From Oxytricha trifallax (taxonomy: Eukaryota > Ciliophora > Spirotrichea > Sporadotrichida > Oxytrichidae), in the NCBI GenBank assembly GCA_000711775.1, contig ARYC01000255.1:62001-126000 (forward strand): a DNA stretch of 64,000 nt, written 5' to 3'. Positions 1-11,896 of this stretch are shown piece after piece (positions within the stretch are counted from its first letter, which is position 1; each line of letters begins with the position of its first letter). Both the position numbers and the translations under genes were made by a program. Under the pieces are notes generated by a model. That model was not told the origin of the DNA, did not search any database, and worked only from the letters and a program-made list of their open reading frames with translations.

Positions 1-2423
1 ATAGAACTTATATTCATTAACTAATGGGAGGGTATAGTGGTATGATAGGAAAAGTAGTACTTGGATTTTGGACGATAACTAAAAGAATTAAGAGCACTTG
101 AAATTTTTTTATAAATACTTAAGATTTAAATATAGTGGATTATTTATTCCATGCTAAAATGCCTTAGAGTTTCTTAAATGAACTGGTATTCAAAAGAATC
201 GAGAAAGTGATTAGTGGTGCTAATAATCCATGCTAATAGAGATTTTCACTAATTCATTAATATATTAAGTATGCCTATAACAATGAAATTAATCCGGAAG
301 TTGGTTGATAGTTGTTATTAAGATTAATTCATTAAAAATAAAATTATTTTTTAGTCCAGGAAACTTCCCTTAAATATTTTTTATCACAACAAAGTACAGG
401 AAACTTCCCTTAACTTTCTTTATCTATCTATCGATCCATCTTTTTGATTCAATTTCTAGGACTGCGCGTTTAAAGCTTTATTCTATAAGTATAAAAAGCA
501 AATTTAAATCACTATTAAAATTCAAAGTACTTAGATAGATTTTGAGTTTTTGATGCCATATGTTAGAAATTACTAGAATTTAATTGCTTATTATTTGAAA
601 TGTTCATTTTCTAGGAAGTTTCATTTATTTTCTTGAAACCCTGAACCCTTGACTAGCTACTCTAATTTAACTAAGCTCTTAATTAAGAAGATTAATTTAC
701 AATTCTAATAGCATCTTAAAGGGGTGATTCCAGAGAATGTGTTAAAGTATTTTTGTTTTAAAGATACTTGTGAAACCTTGTGTTAAATACTTATAAATAT
801 AAAAAAATGAATTATCGGATTGCTTTATAGTTGAAGATTTTAAGTTACTTTGAGAACGGTATGAAACATTTTCCTTCTAAGATACTTAAGAAATTTCTCT
901 TTGCTTTGTAAAGTTTGATTTTATTGATTTCATTAATGACTATTTTTCGTTTGAGACCTTGTTGCCTTTTGCTATTGAGCTATTCTTAAAAATCGGATTC
1001 TCATCAATTGACTTTTAATGAAGGTGATTTATTTTTAATGATCTTTAAGATTCAAGCGATGTCATATTTATGGTTGAATTAGGGCGGTAATATTAAAGTT
1101 CAACTCTCAATGGGCTTTTTACTGAAGGTCTCTAATTTAGCTTTAAGTTTTATGTGGATGAGAAGTTAAAATCTGTCACACTTTAACATAGATGCTGTTC
1201 ATTACCTAGGTTCCTATTGCTACTTAGGACTCTCAGAAGTCTCTCAGTGCTCTGTTATAAGTGATTGTGGGATGTGTTCGAGCTAAATTCATCATAACTA
1301 TTCAATCTATTGTTAATATTAGATTTGCTCTATTAGGAAGTTAACGTTGCACTGAGTAATTAATTAGCATTATAAATCTGTTTTTCGAGATCAGATTTTG
1401 TACTTGTTTGATACAAATTTATTTTACTGTCTTACTAGCTTAAGACACTCTTAGAATAAGGATGCTTCCCTTCTCTAAAACTATTAATATTTTTCTTCAT
1501 TTAATCTTAATACTAACTTCCATTTCTCAAGTAACTTCTAATTGGTGAAGCGACTTGTGATTAATAAACTAGTGATCGTTTTTAGTTTCCAAAAGTATTA
1601 CTTTGATTTTTATTTGAGACTTAAAACAAGCACTATTAAGTATTAAAACTTTAAGAGCTTTAATTAGAGCATTATCTAGTGTTGCTTGTTTAACTTTAAA
1701 CCATAAGTTTTGAGTTATGAACAAAATCTAAGTATTCCTTGCTCATGTTTGAATTTTGATTTTTACTTATTCTATCATTAGACAATTCATTCCTCTTGAA
1801 ACTTTCAGTTGTGCTCCACAAACTTCTCTATGAAGTAATAGACTGAAATAATACCGGATTTTATTAAGCGGGAAATTTATTCGCAACTATTCCCCTAAAA
1901 CTGTCAATTTTTTCTCTTGATCTAGTATTTTTATTATTCTTGATCATTTGATACTTTCTGTCTTATTTCTATTCTGAATTTAGTAAGCTTTTAGAGGATT
2001 TAACCTATTGTAGAACTTGCTAATTATCCACAATTTTTTAATACTGCTCTTCATTATAAACTCCAGGGCAAATCAGCTTCTCTATTTCAAAATGAGACAT
2101 GTTTTGAGCATCTTGACTTATAATGCTATTCCTTGAATTGATCTAGTTTACAACTTACTTCTCTAACTCTTAGAAGCTTAACTAACTTATCTAAAGTTCA
2201 GCAGATTAGTCATCATATAGATTTTACTCTTAGATTACTTATGCCAAGTATTACCTAGGAATGATGCTAGACTCTTTACTGTGCTATGGTTTATTTTGTA
2301 AAATACTATGCATATTGCTCTATCTTTAAGAATCGATAAAACTAATAAGTTGATTTTAACTAGGACAAGAACTTATCAACAAATTGTTGCTAGTTGTGTC
2401 TTCGACATTCAAAACGCACATTG
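1..2423. other. AT-rich region with no recognised gene
   Basis: I see no frame with protein-like composition in this stretch, even when UAA and UAG are read as glutamine; UGA occurs often in all frames. No tRNA or rRNA is recognised. The only structure noted is a doubled short motif near 357-411, listed separately. It is probably germline-limited DNA or the flank of a macronuclear chromosome. Confidence 0.5.
357..411. repeat. Doubled CAGGAAACTTCCCTTA motif
   Basis: The motif CAGGAAACTTCCCTTA occurs twice in direct orientation, about 39 bases apart. A similar doubled CAGGAAACTTCC-type motif forms each end of the palindromic MITE at 58.1-58.6 kb, so this may be one eroded terminus of a related element. 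No partner end was found nearby. Confidence 0.35.
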
Positions 2424-2970
2424 ACATTAAGTAGAAATAGAAGAAAAATTCAAAATAATCAAGAATTTAATAACACTATTTTAATGTTAATTTTTATAAA
2501 TAGAATTAAACACTAATCTATATCGAAATTTCAATGACTTTGAGATAGAGTGCGATAGAATGACATAAATTACTTATATAATTTAAAATATAAAATAAAT
2601 GGAATTAAGTTTTAAATATTCTAATGTTCTTTCATGTAATTTACTAATCTTATATTATATATTAGAATATAATTAAAATAAGGCAGATATCTTTAAATTA
2701 TTTTGTATTAATAGTTAAATTATTGATATTATTATATAAACAATCTCTTAATAGAAAACAACATTAGAATATTTAAAGCTTAATTCTTTTTTTATTAAGT
2801 CATATATAATTTGAGTAATTTATATTATTCTATCGCACTCTATCTCAAAGTCATTGAAATTTCGAGATAGAGACGTGTTTAATTCTATTTATTAAAATTA
2901 ACATTAAAATAATGTAATTATATTCTTGATTATTCAATATATTTGGGATTTTCTTCTATTTTTACTCATT
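2424..2970. mobile_element. Imperfect inverted-repeat (MITE-like) element
   Basis: The left arm (about 2424-2640) and right arm (about 2755-2970) are reverse complements of each other with scattered mismatches. The best block pairs AGATAGAGTGCGATAGAAT near 2541 with its complement near 2832. The loop of about 110 bases is AT-rich and carries no gene. The shape fits a non-autonomous palindromic transposon. No target duplication could be fixed because the outer ends are blurred. Confidence 0.6.
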
Positions 2971-4054
2971 GAAACACTTTAACTTATGTCATCACAACCT
3001 AAACCCATGGTTATGTGAGAATCTTCATTGGGTTAACTGAAGAGATTTAGATTGTTTTCAATTGAGGGTTTGTGAGGTTCACTAAACAAATTTTAGTAGG
3101 ATAACAATGCATTATTGGTTGTGCTTTAGAAAGTCTCCAGTACGTTATAAGATGGATTAGAAGACAAGTTATTCTCGTTGTTAATATGAATATCAAATTT
3201 TAATATTATAAGTTTTGTGAAATATACTATTACTATGGGCTTAAATTTCCAAGTGGTTTTGGAGGAGGCTTTGTGGAGGAAACTTTCGTTAAGAATTTCT
3301 TTAAATTGTTATTTTGATGCTTTCTTAAGTCTTGATTTTTCTTGGAATTTTTGCTATCAATTTTTCTTTCTTAAGAGCAATTCATTTGCATTTATTCTTC
3401 TAATACTTCTAAACTACTACTTCTTTGAAAATTCTGAACACTTATAAGATGACTGCTATTCTAATTTTGGCATCTTCGTGGTTCAATAATAAATAATATA
3501 TATATGTAAACATTTCTTAATTATTTTACTATTCAATATATTTTAGAGCTATAGTTTTCATTAATAATTTAATTCAACTGTTGAACTGGAACTACCCGGA
3601 GAAGTAAGCAATTTCATTTAAATTCTTGGGGAATTATAATTGATAGGAATCTTTTACTAATTTTTAGAAAACATTTTTTATCTCTTTGTATAATAATTAA
3701 GGAATATTCGTATTTCTAATTTATTAACGTATAGTTTCAACTATTACTATTCAAGTTATAAATATTTAGAATCAATTCAAATAAGACTCCTATTTTTATA
3801 TGTTTTAAAACTATAAGTAATTCTTGAAATCATAGTATTCAAATAATTAGACAAATTAGAAATAGTAAATTAATACTTTTTAGGGGTGAAATTTTAAATG
3901 TACTTTTTGAATGAGTATATATCTAAATATTGAAACCCCAACTACTTTTTACAAACAAAATAAATTATTAGTAAATCATTTGTATAAGTTAGCAAATAAG
4001 AAGTAAATTTCTCTATCTTTAAAACGAAACCCTTTCCTACAGATAATTAAAAGA
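2971..4054. other. Non-coding stretch before the SR-protein gene
   Basis: There is an open frame of 76 codons at 3217, but its composition (Phe/Leu-rich, no motif) looks like chance in AT-rich DNA. The last few hundred bases should hold the 5' flank of the SR-protein gene. No regulatory element is recognised. Confidence 0.4.
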
Positions 4055-4842
4055 ATGAGTTTATTCGTTGGAAACATATCTAGAAGTATGAGATAGGATG
4101 AGTTGCATGACGAATTCGATAAATTTGGGTCATGCTCTATCAATTTCAAGGTAAGTAAATTAATTAGTTCTTTTTGAACAATTAGCTTAAATACATATTT
4201 AGGGATCATATGCATTTATAGAGTTCAAGGATGAAAGAGATGCAGAGGATGCATTGACTGAGCTTAATGGAAGAGAATTCAGTGGGTAAAGACTTGCTAT
4301 TGAATGGAGCAAGAAAAGCGGAAGATTTGATGCTGCTAATGCTTCAAGGGGAAGAGGGTAAGGAATTGTACTTATTTATCGTGCGATTTAGTAGAAGAGA
4401 TAGTAGAGATAGAGGTAGTGACAGAGGTCGAGGAGGAGACCGAGGTGGAAATAAAGATTGCTTTAATTGTGGGAAACCTGGTCACTTTGCCAGAGACTGT
4501 AGATAGTCTAAGAAGAGATCAAGATCTAGATCATTTGAGTAAATTAAGATTTCACAATGTCATTCTATTTTAGTAGACGAGGTGGGAAAGGAAGAAGCCC
4601 CAGAAGAGATAGAGATAATGCTCGAGGTGGAAGGAACTCTTAATCCACAAGAGATAGAGATGACAGCAGGAAAAGAGGCGATAGCAGAGATAGAAAAGAC
4701 CGAAGATCAAGAACTAATTCAAGAGATAAGAAGGTAAGAGAAACGTAAAAATATGTAATCACTAATTTAGAGATCCACTGATAGAGATGAAAAGAGAGCT
4801 AGAACTAGAAGTTATTCTAAGGCATCGACCAGTAATTAATGA
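4055..4842 (+). CDS. SR-type splicing factor: RRM, CCHC zinc knuckle, RS tail
   Basis: The protein starts MSLFVGNISRSMRQDEL, an RRM with RNP2 (LFVGNI) at residues 3-8 and RNP1 (GSYAFIEF) after the first intron. A zinc knuckle follows (CFNCGKPGHFARDC, 4459-4500), then an Arg/Ser/Asp-rich tail ending at UGA. This order matches SRSF7 and plant RSZ proteins, which bind exonic enhancers and promote spliceosome assembly in the nucleus. Four short GT-AG introns keep the frame: 4151-4202, 4358-4391, 4539-4573 and 4734-4770. Several in-frame UAG/UAA codons must be Gln, which supports the ciliate code. Length is about 210 residues, normal for the family. ATG 4055 is chosen because the RRM begins two residues later. 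Exact orthology within the SR family is inferred. Confidence 0.85.
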
Positions 4843-5004
4843 AATATAATTGGATAAATTAGCTCTTACTTAATTTCTTGACAACTTATTTCCAAACGAT
4901 TTTTGATATTATAATGCTTTTATAAATTTAGATAAAATAGAATATCCTTGTAAAATATTAAAGTTTAACAGACAGTTATCAATCAATTTTATTTCATATT
5001 CAAA

Positions 5005-8000
5005 ATGGCACAAAGTAATATACTCTTTTGAAAATACTATTCATTCCTTCTCCATTTATTTATCCCATTTTAATATAGGAGGTTTATCTTAGGAAGGTAA
5101 CCGAGGTCTATAAAGATCACAGAACACCACTGGAGCTGATTGGCAGTCAAGATTAAATCAAGAAGCCGATTCACTAAAGCTTAAGTTACATTAAATTGAA
5201 GACTCAAAGCAGGCACTGTAGAACAATCGTTAATTCAGAGAGTCTTAAGAAAAGTTTGAACAGCAAATATAAGTTTTGGAGACAGATAAAGTCTCACTTA
5301 TGAAAAGACTTAACATGGTTTTGAGCGAGTTAGAAAAGGCAACTCATGAAAAAGCTGAAATTAACTCAAAACTTATTGAGCAAGAAAGAATGGCCACAGA
5401 TTTGAAACGCAAACTTGATGAGGTTTCCTCTATTAAGAATGTTGTTAATCGTAATCTATAAGAAGATTTACGCTACGAGAGAGATCTAAATGAGAAGCTC
5501 AGAGAGGAATTAGACCGATTCGAATAGGACAAAGATCAGCTTATAGCGAGATTGAAAGAACAGGAATCTCTCACAGGTGAAATAGAAAGAGAAACTAGTG
5601 CTCTTAATGCAAATTTGAATCGTAAAACTGATGAATTGAGAAGGCTTGAAAGAGAGCACGAGCTAAGCTTAAATAGATTAAGAGAACTCAATAATATGAT
5701 GGACAGTCTAAGAAATCAAGAACATCATTCAAGTAATGAAAAGAAAAGAATGGAGGATGAACTGGAAGACTTAACTAGAGAGAGAAACGAATTGATCCGC
5801 AGAATGAATGAGCTTTCAGATAAATATGAAGACTATGTCTCGTCGATGAATAGAGAACGCATTGAAATAATGAAAGCAAATAAAAATCATGTTAAGCTTC
5901 TTACTGCAAAGTTATTCTTCTAAATTATGACTGAGTCTTTACTAAAGAGACGGAAGGATGCTATGCAAGAGATGAAAAATACATCCAAGCACATTCTTAA
6001 TATGGAACAAAAATTGAACAAGTTTGGGAGAATTATTTTCAATTACAGTAAAGAGAGAAAGAGGACTTATTTAAGATAGTGGTATAGAAAAGCAATGAAT
6101 GTGGTCCATGAGAATTACAAGAAGCTCAACTTAGTTTAGTATATAACAAATTTTACATTTTAGTTATTAATCTGTCATTATAATGTAGAGAAAAAGAGGA
6201 AAATTATGTTCTATTACAAATGGAGACAGGCTTTCTTACAAAACAAGAGATCTTATGATTCAAAAATAGAAGCCATTACTATTTTCAGAAAAGTATTAAA
6301 TCAAAAATAAGATCTGTAGCTTAGAAGTTACCTCTGTAAATGGAGAGACTTTGTTGAATTGCGTCAATATCAATAAGACTTCTTGTTCTCTGTAATGAAT
6401 AGAAAAAGATAAAGAAAAATGAGGCAGGGCTTTGTCAATTGGTTAGCTTGTACTAAAAAGGCTTAACTTGATGAAAGATATGATAAAATGAGTGATTTAG
6501 TTACGAATCTTTGGTTCAAGTAAAGAGTATTTCTTGCTTTAAGATAAGCGTGTATGGAGTCAAAGACTGAAAGTTCAATGCTTAAGTTTTAAGCTTGGAA
6601 GAATTGGTGTGAAAACGCAAGACAGAAGAAATAACTTTGAATATTATAATTTTTAAAATACTTCATGAGAAAGAAACTCTTGATTTCGAGACTCCAAGGA
6701 TTAAGGTCAGAAAGACTGCTTAAGTAATGCTTTGATGCAATTAAATTCGGCAACATCTAGAGAAATTACGAAGAGACTAAGGATCGGTTAGAAAGAGAAA
6801 TTCCTATCCGTGAAGAATTAGAGAAGAAAAGAGACTCTATGATTAAGATGAATAGAATGAAAGATAAGTATAATTTGTTTAGACAGTGCTGTATCAGATA
6901 CTCTGATCTTAAATACAGAGCTCTTATGTTATGGAAAGAGAATGTGTAGTATCATAATCATACCATGCAGAGAGTCAAGCTAAGGCTTATTGAATTGCAT
7001 AAGAGAAGTCTAAGTGGGGCATTTTTCAAGTGGAAGGAAAGTGTCGACAAGAAACATATGGTTGAATTAATGACATTTACTGAAGATTTAAATAAAATTT
7101 ATTGAAATATTATGATAAAAACTAAAAGTAGATCTGATGAATGAAAATTAAGAGCTTTAAAACACACTTTAATCAGCAAAAAGAGAAAAAGAAAATTTAT
7201 TGGATTGCTCTTTAAGGCATTTCAATATATATTATTAATTATAATTAAGTTACACTTATTATAAAATTCGATGTTATAAATCTTTATTTATAACTTTAAA
7301 GCAATAAGGTCTAAAATTGGATAGAATTAGAAATATGTTAAACAGGAATTTATTAAGACATAGATTCGCTTAATGGGCTAACAATACTTATTATATAAAT
7401 AGTTTGGAAGATGCAGTTTGGAAATCTTCCAAGACTATTTTGAAAAGAAAACTAAGAAATGGATTCAATAGATATAGGTAAAGGGTATTTAAAGTTTTTT
7501 AGCGCACCCTTTTTTTTATACTTTTTCTAAAATTTTATGGGTATAAGAATTGAGAAGACTTGAATACGTAGCAAAGAAAGTAGATTGGTTTGGAGATTCA
7601 AGAAATTCCAAGACACTTGAGAATTGTATGGATGCTTGGAAGACTTACATAAAAAGATATCAATCAGCTAAAAAGTTCCTCATGAGATCAATTAAGGGTG
7701 TAGATAACTTAATCGTTAACGATGCATTTGGAACTTGGAAAAAATGCATGTATGAAATGAGAAAGCAAGTATTTCACATGAACATCGAAGAACTAGAGAG
7801 AAGGCAAGTTGAGCATGAAGATCAAATCAAGGAAATTAATAACTAGATTTAAGTTAATGATTGCTCGCAAAAGCACTTAGAGTCAAAGCTATAGTCTTAA
7901 GCTCATAAAATAATGGCTAATTTTATATCCAGATTCATTCACTCATCCTAAGCAAAAGGATTCTATATTACAAAGTTTTAAAGGAATATTGATAAAATAA

Positions 8001-10377
8001 ACTGGCATTATATGTGTATTATACTTGGCTTGATGTACTGAGAGAATAAAACACAAAGAGAAGATTTTTAAAATCTACTATGAATTACTGGATCAAAAAT
8101 TCTCAGGGCAAGGCCTTTAGAACTTGGGCTTAAAACTCGCTAAGATTGAAGGAAGCAGAACTAGCAGCTAAGCTCTAAGCTAAAGAATAAGAGAGAAGGG
8201 CTCTACTATAGAAAAAGCTTGAAGAAGAAAAACTTCAAGGTACAGAAATAGACACCCTCCAAAATGAACTTAATGAAGCATTTTAATTGAAAGAGTAATT
8301 AAAAGCAAACTATGAGAAGGCACTTTAAACTCACATTAATCGTATTAACAATAACACCTATGTTGATAAGAAGCGCAATATATTCTGTTTGTGGGCTGAG
8401 TATGTTAAGAAGGAAAAGAATGCTGTTAATACAATTGGAGCTATTGCTAGAAAATAATTGAGAATGGAGGTATTCAGTAGGATCAGATTAGTTGCTAGAG
8501 AGAGGTATCTTGAGCAAAATGCTGAGAAAACTATATCCAACTTTGCAAGAATCTTTAAGGCAAGTCTTGTAAGATAGTACTATTCTAAATGGAGACTTAA
8601 CACCTATAATGAAGTAGTATAATATTATTAGTTCTTTTTAAAAATGGATTTTATCTAATAAACTATAGGAGAAATGAATCAAAAGAAGCTGGATCTTGAA
8701 GATACCAAGGTACGACAACAGTAGGAATATGAAAACATGCAGGTTCATAAGTAAAATAAAGCTGAAAGAATAATGAAGTAAAAAAGGCAAAGAGAAATAT
8801 CAAATGCTTGGATCTAAATGTCAAAGGTATTAAAGGCGCTAAGAGTTAAAGATGAAATTATGAGACAAAATCTTAAATTTTTGCAAATGAAAAATGCAAC
8901 TTAAAAATGGTTCTAAAGAACCCAGAAGACTCTATATTTGAGAAGAAGAGATTAATAGGTTGTTAAGAAATATCAATCAAAGCAACTCAAGTAAATTATA
9001 GAAGCATGGTAAAACAGAGTTAAAATTGCCAAATTACTGAATTCATAAATAAATTTATTAAAATATACTGTGTAATAAGACTGTTAAGTTTGTGAAAAGA
9101 CTACAATACGTTTAACTTGCTGACGGCTTTTCTTAAATTATACATTTCAAAGTATCACTAGACGAGAGAATAAAAGAACGCAAAGAGCATGGCCAACAGT
9201 CTATTGCTTCAATATTTTCAAGACTCATTAAATCTAGAGTTAATGATGCATTTTTGACACTTAAAATAAGAGGTTACAAGAAGTAGTTTAAGGAATAATA
9301 TGTTACCAGAATGCTCAAGCATGTTTTACTTTACAGGATGAGACATTTCTTTGCAAAATGGAGACATAATTCAGATAGAATTAGAGTAGCTGAACATATC
9401 AATGTAAGTTTCAATTTATATGTTAATATCTACTTTAGACTGAAGGAGATGTTGTATTAGAGAGAAATGAATTGAGAAGAAACATAAAAGCTTTGAGAGA
9501 TTTCCTTGTGAAACAAGGCTACAAAGAAGATGAGATCGACAGATTTGTGGAGGATAAAACTAATCAGCAAAAGGGCAATATGCATAAAGCGATTGTTAGC
9601 TTGTTTTTCAAGAAGTCAGAATTCAACATTATGCCTAAGGCCATGAATCAGTGGAAAAGATGGGTTGAACAGCGTAAAATCATGAAATAATGGTCTCAGT
9701 ATACTGTTAATGCTTTAAATCATCCACTACATTGGTACTTTAGAAGATGGAAGCTTGATGAAGAAATTGCAAAAGAAAAGCTTAAGGATGTGTCAAAGAA
9801 GGATCTTATTGAGAAAATTATTCAAGATGAATTGGCCATCGGTTCAGCTTCTTCAAGACTTGATAGAATGGATGAGTAGATTGAAAACTTAAACATTCAA
9901 AGAGAAAATCTACTTCAGCATTATATTTCTGGTTAAAAGTTGGCATTAGCATTAGGTAAAAATAATCACCAAAGAACTCTCTTTAGAGCTTTCTTGAGAT
10001 GGAAGAAGTTCTCAAAAGATTCTGAGCAGATCTTACTAGCAGAGTAACTTGAGAGAACTAATCAAATGATAAACGACTTAATGAATCATGTTGGTAAACT
10101 AGATGGCATAAATAAAAGCTTAACTTATGAGAATGAAGAATTGAGATAAGCAGCCCTCGATGGTATTGAAATAGCTAAAGCAGTCCAAGAATTAACTAAA
10201 GAGAGAGAATAGCTCAGTGTAGATCTATCAGATAGAGCAACTACGATTAAAAAGCTTATTGAAGATAACAATAGTTTGAGTATGAGACTCAGTATTGCCT
10301 AAAAAGAGGCTGAGCAACTAGAATAGTTGAACTAACAATCATTCATGCCTCCACCTGAAAGAGATAGATATTATTGA
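5005..10377 (+). CDS. Large SFI1-like coiled-coil protein with Trp-rich repeats
   Basis: The N-terminal part (5079-5920) is a long heptad coiled coil. From about 6040 on the protein becomes a series of units of the form W-(K)-x2-F or F-x2-W-(R/K), for example FYYKWRQAF, YLCKWRDF and FVNWLACT. Such units resemble SFI1 repeats, which bind centrin at centrosomes and basal bodies; ciliates have many centrin-binding fibre proteins. The last part (from 9840) is coiled coil again and ends at UGA 10375-10377. Proposed start is ATG 5005, with an intron at 5015-5078; a further intron is clear at 9404-9438. The frame is also interrupted near 7080-7340 and 7475-7550 by AT-rich segments that I could not resolve into introns or IESs. 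Estimated length is about 1,650 residues. The family call rests on pattern, not on alignment. Confidence 0.6.
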
Positions 10378-10617
10378 TATAAAGACAAATAATATGACTT
10401 TAATTTTTATACAATAAGTTATCGCATTTAAATTTAATGAAGCTAATTATTCAATTCATTCTGCAAATTTAAAATGATTAGAATTAAATTGAGCATTTCA
10501 AAGTTATTCATATGATTTATGCATACTATATTTGTACTTATATATTTTATTATTGCAGATGTTATTTTAACTAGCCAATCTTTGTAACTCTTTTAGATTT
10601 AATTTAGTATTTCCCTA
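10378..10617. other. Intergenic spacer between convergent genes
   Basis: About 240 AT-rich bases lie between the UGA stops of the SFI1-like gene (+) and the small membrane protein gene (-). In a micronuclear genome it should contain the 3' ends of two different macronuclear chromosomes, but no telomere-addition signal can be identified by eye. Confidence 0.4.
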
Positions 10618-11692
10618 TCATGTGTGATACTCTTAAGTTTTAGTTAGAGATTCTTATAACATATCTTATTGAGTGTTTTAGCCATCTTCATTCTCAAGCA
10701 TTCCAAAGCTCAAGCGAGTCTCAGGTCTCAGCATTTATTGATATTTATTCACACTTCTATTTCTAGAATGAGAATGCATTGTGCCTCCTCCATTACCATT
10801 ACCAAGCCTATGTGAGTCCTCATAAGATCGCATGGTCATACTTCCTGTAATAAAATTGTAAATTTTAAATGATTAAACATTTTTGAAAAGTTCTAGAAAC
10901 ATTAGGTAACTTACTTATAGCTTGAGCTGCTGAGGTGCTATCACAATCGTTCTAAGAATTGAAAGTACTCTTTAAAGGGTTTATTTGTCTATGTAACATG
11001 GTACTATTATTAGTTAATTGATTAGTAATTCCAAGATTATTTGAATTATTGGTCATGTCATTTATTATAAATCACTTTAACAATTTGATTTGACGATAAA
11101 AATTCCATATATTTAAGATTGTTGAAGTTGCTCTTGTTCATATAGGCCATATTATTTCTTATGCTGCTGTTTTTCTAGGATCTTTAAGTCAATCTCTCAG
11201 AGTACTTAGCATTATATTTGCTGGTTGTTTTGCTCTCATAATTTTCACCCTTTGTTAGTGATAAATCAACTCCTGAAAAAGAATTCCCGTGGCCTTGATA
11301 TGGATTTGTGGTGTTATCTTAGTAAAAAATTACATTATGCTGTGGGTTATCGTTTTCTGAAGTTTAATTGAAATCCTCCTTCAATAAATGACCACTTTAT
11401 TGCCAAATAATAATCTACTATTATTATGTGAGTTTTATATATCTTGAAACAAAAATTTTATTTAAGAATAATGAGTGAGACTCATGTATCTCTCCATAAG
11501 TTTCCTATCATCCATAATTCTTCTTTCTTTTATGCTTTTCACTTCATATTTATAGACTATAAATAGTACCAGAGATACAATTGCCAGTAGAGAGTACACT
11601 ACAGTAAATGTAATGAAGACAAAGCATCGCATTTTATGAGCCTCATTAAAACTTGGGGAAAGGAAGTGAGGGAGACTTTCACAAAATTACAT
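10618..11692 (-). CDS. Small single-pass membrane protein, unknown function
   Basis: Reading from ATG 11692, the protein has a hydrophobic segment (FVFITFTVVYSLLAIVSLVL) at about residues 25-45, then a basic charged stretch (KYEVKSIKERRIMDDRK) and a long Ser/Asn/Gln-rich tail ending at UGA 10618-10620. This suggests a short extracytoplasmic N-terminus, one membrane span and a disordered cytoplasmic tail. A 51-bp IES (11054-11104) and a GT-AG intron at about 10843-10911 are needed to keep the frame. An alternative start is ATG 11632, which would put the span at the very N-terminus. I do not recognise the family and assign no function. Confidence 0.55.
11054..11104. other. IES with 3-bp pointer (CAT)
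   Basis: CAT occurs at 11054-11056 and again at 11105-11107. Removing one copy plus the AT-rich DNA between joins ...KYM to TNNSNN... in frame in the small membrane protein gene. Without removal the frame meets UGA. Confidence 0.55.
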
Positions 11693-11896
11693 TATTATAT
11701 CCCTTCTAAATTATTATAATAAATTCAATTAATGTTCTATGTTTATTATTTAGTGTGAGTAGATTTGTGTAAGTTAGGTTAGAACTGTATTAAAATATTC
11801 AAAATTGCTAATAATCATTTTGCAATTTAAACTCAAATTTATTGAAACTTTTATTTTATAAAGCACCCAAATAGTGCCTTCTACTATTACTTCTAT

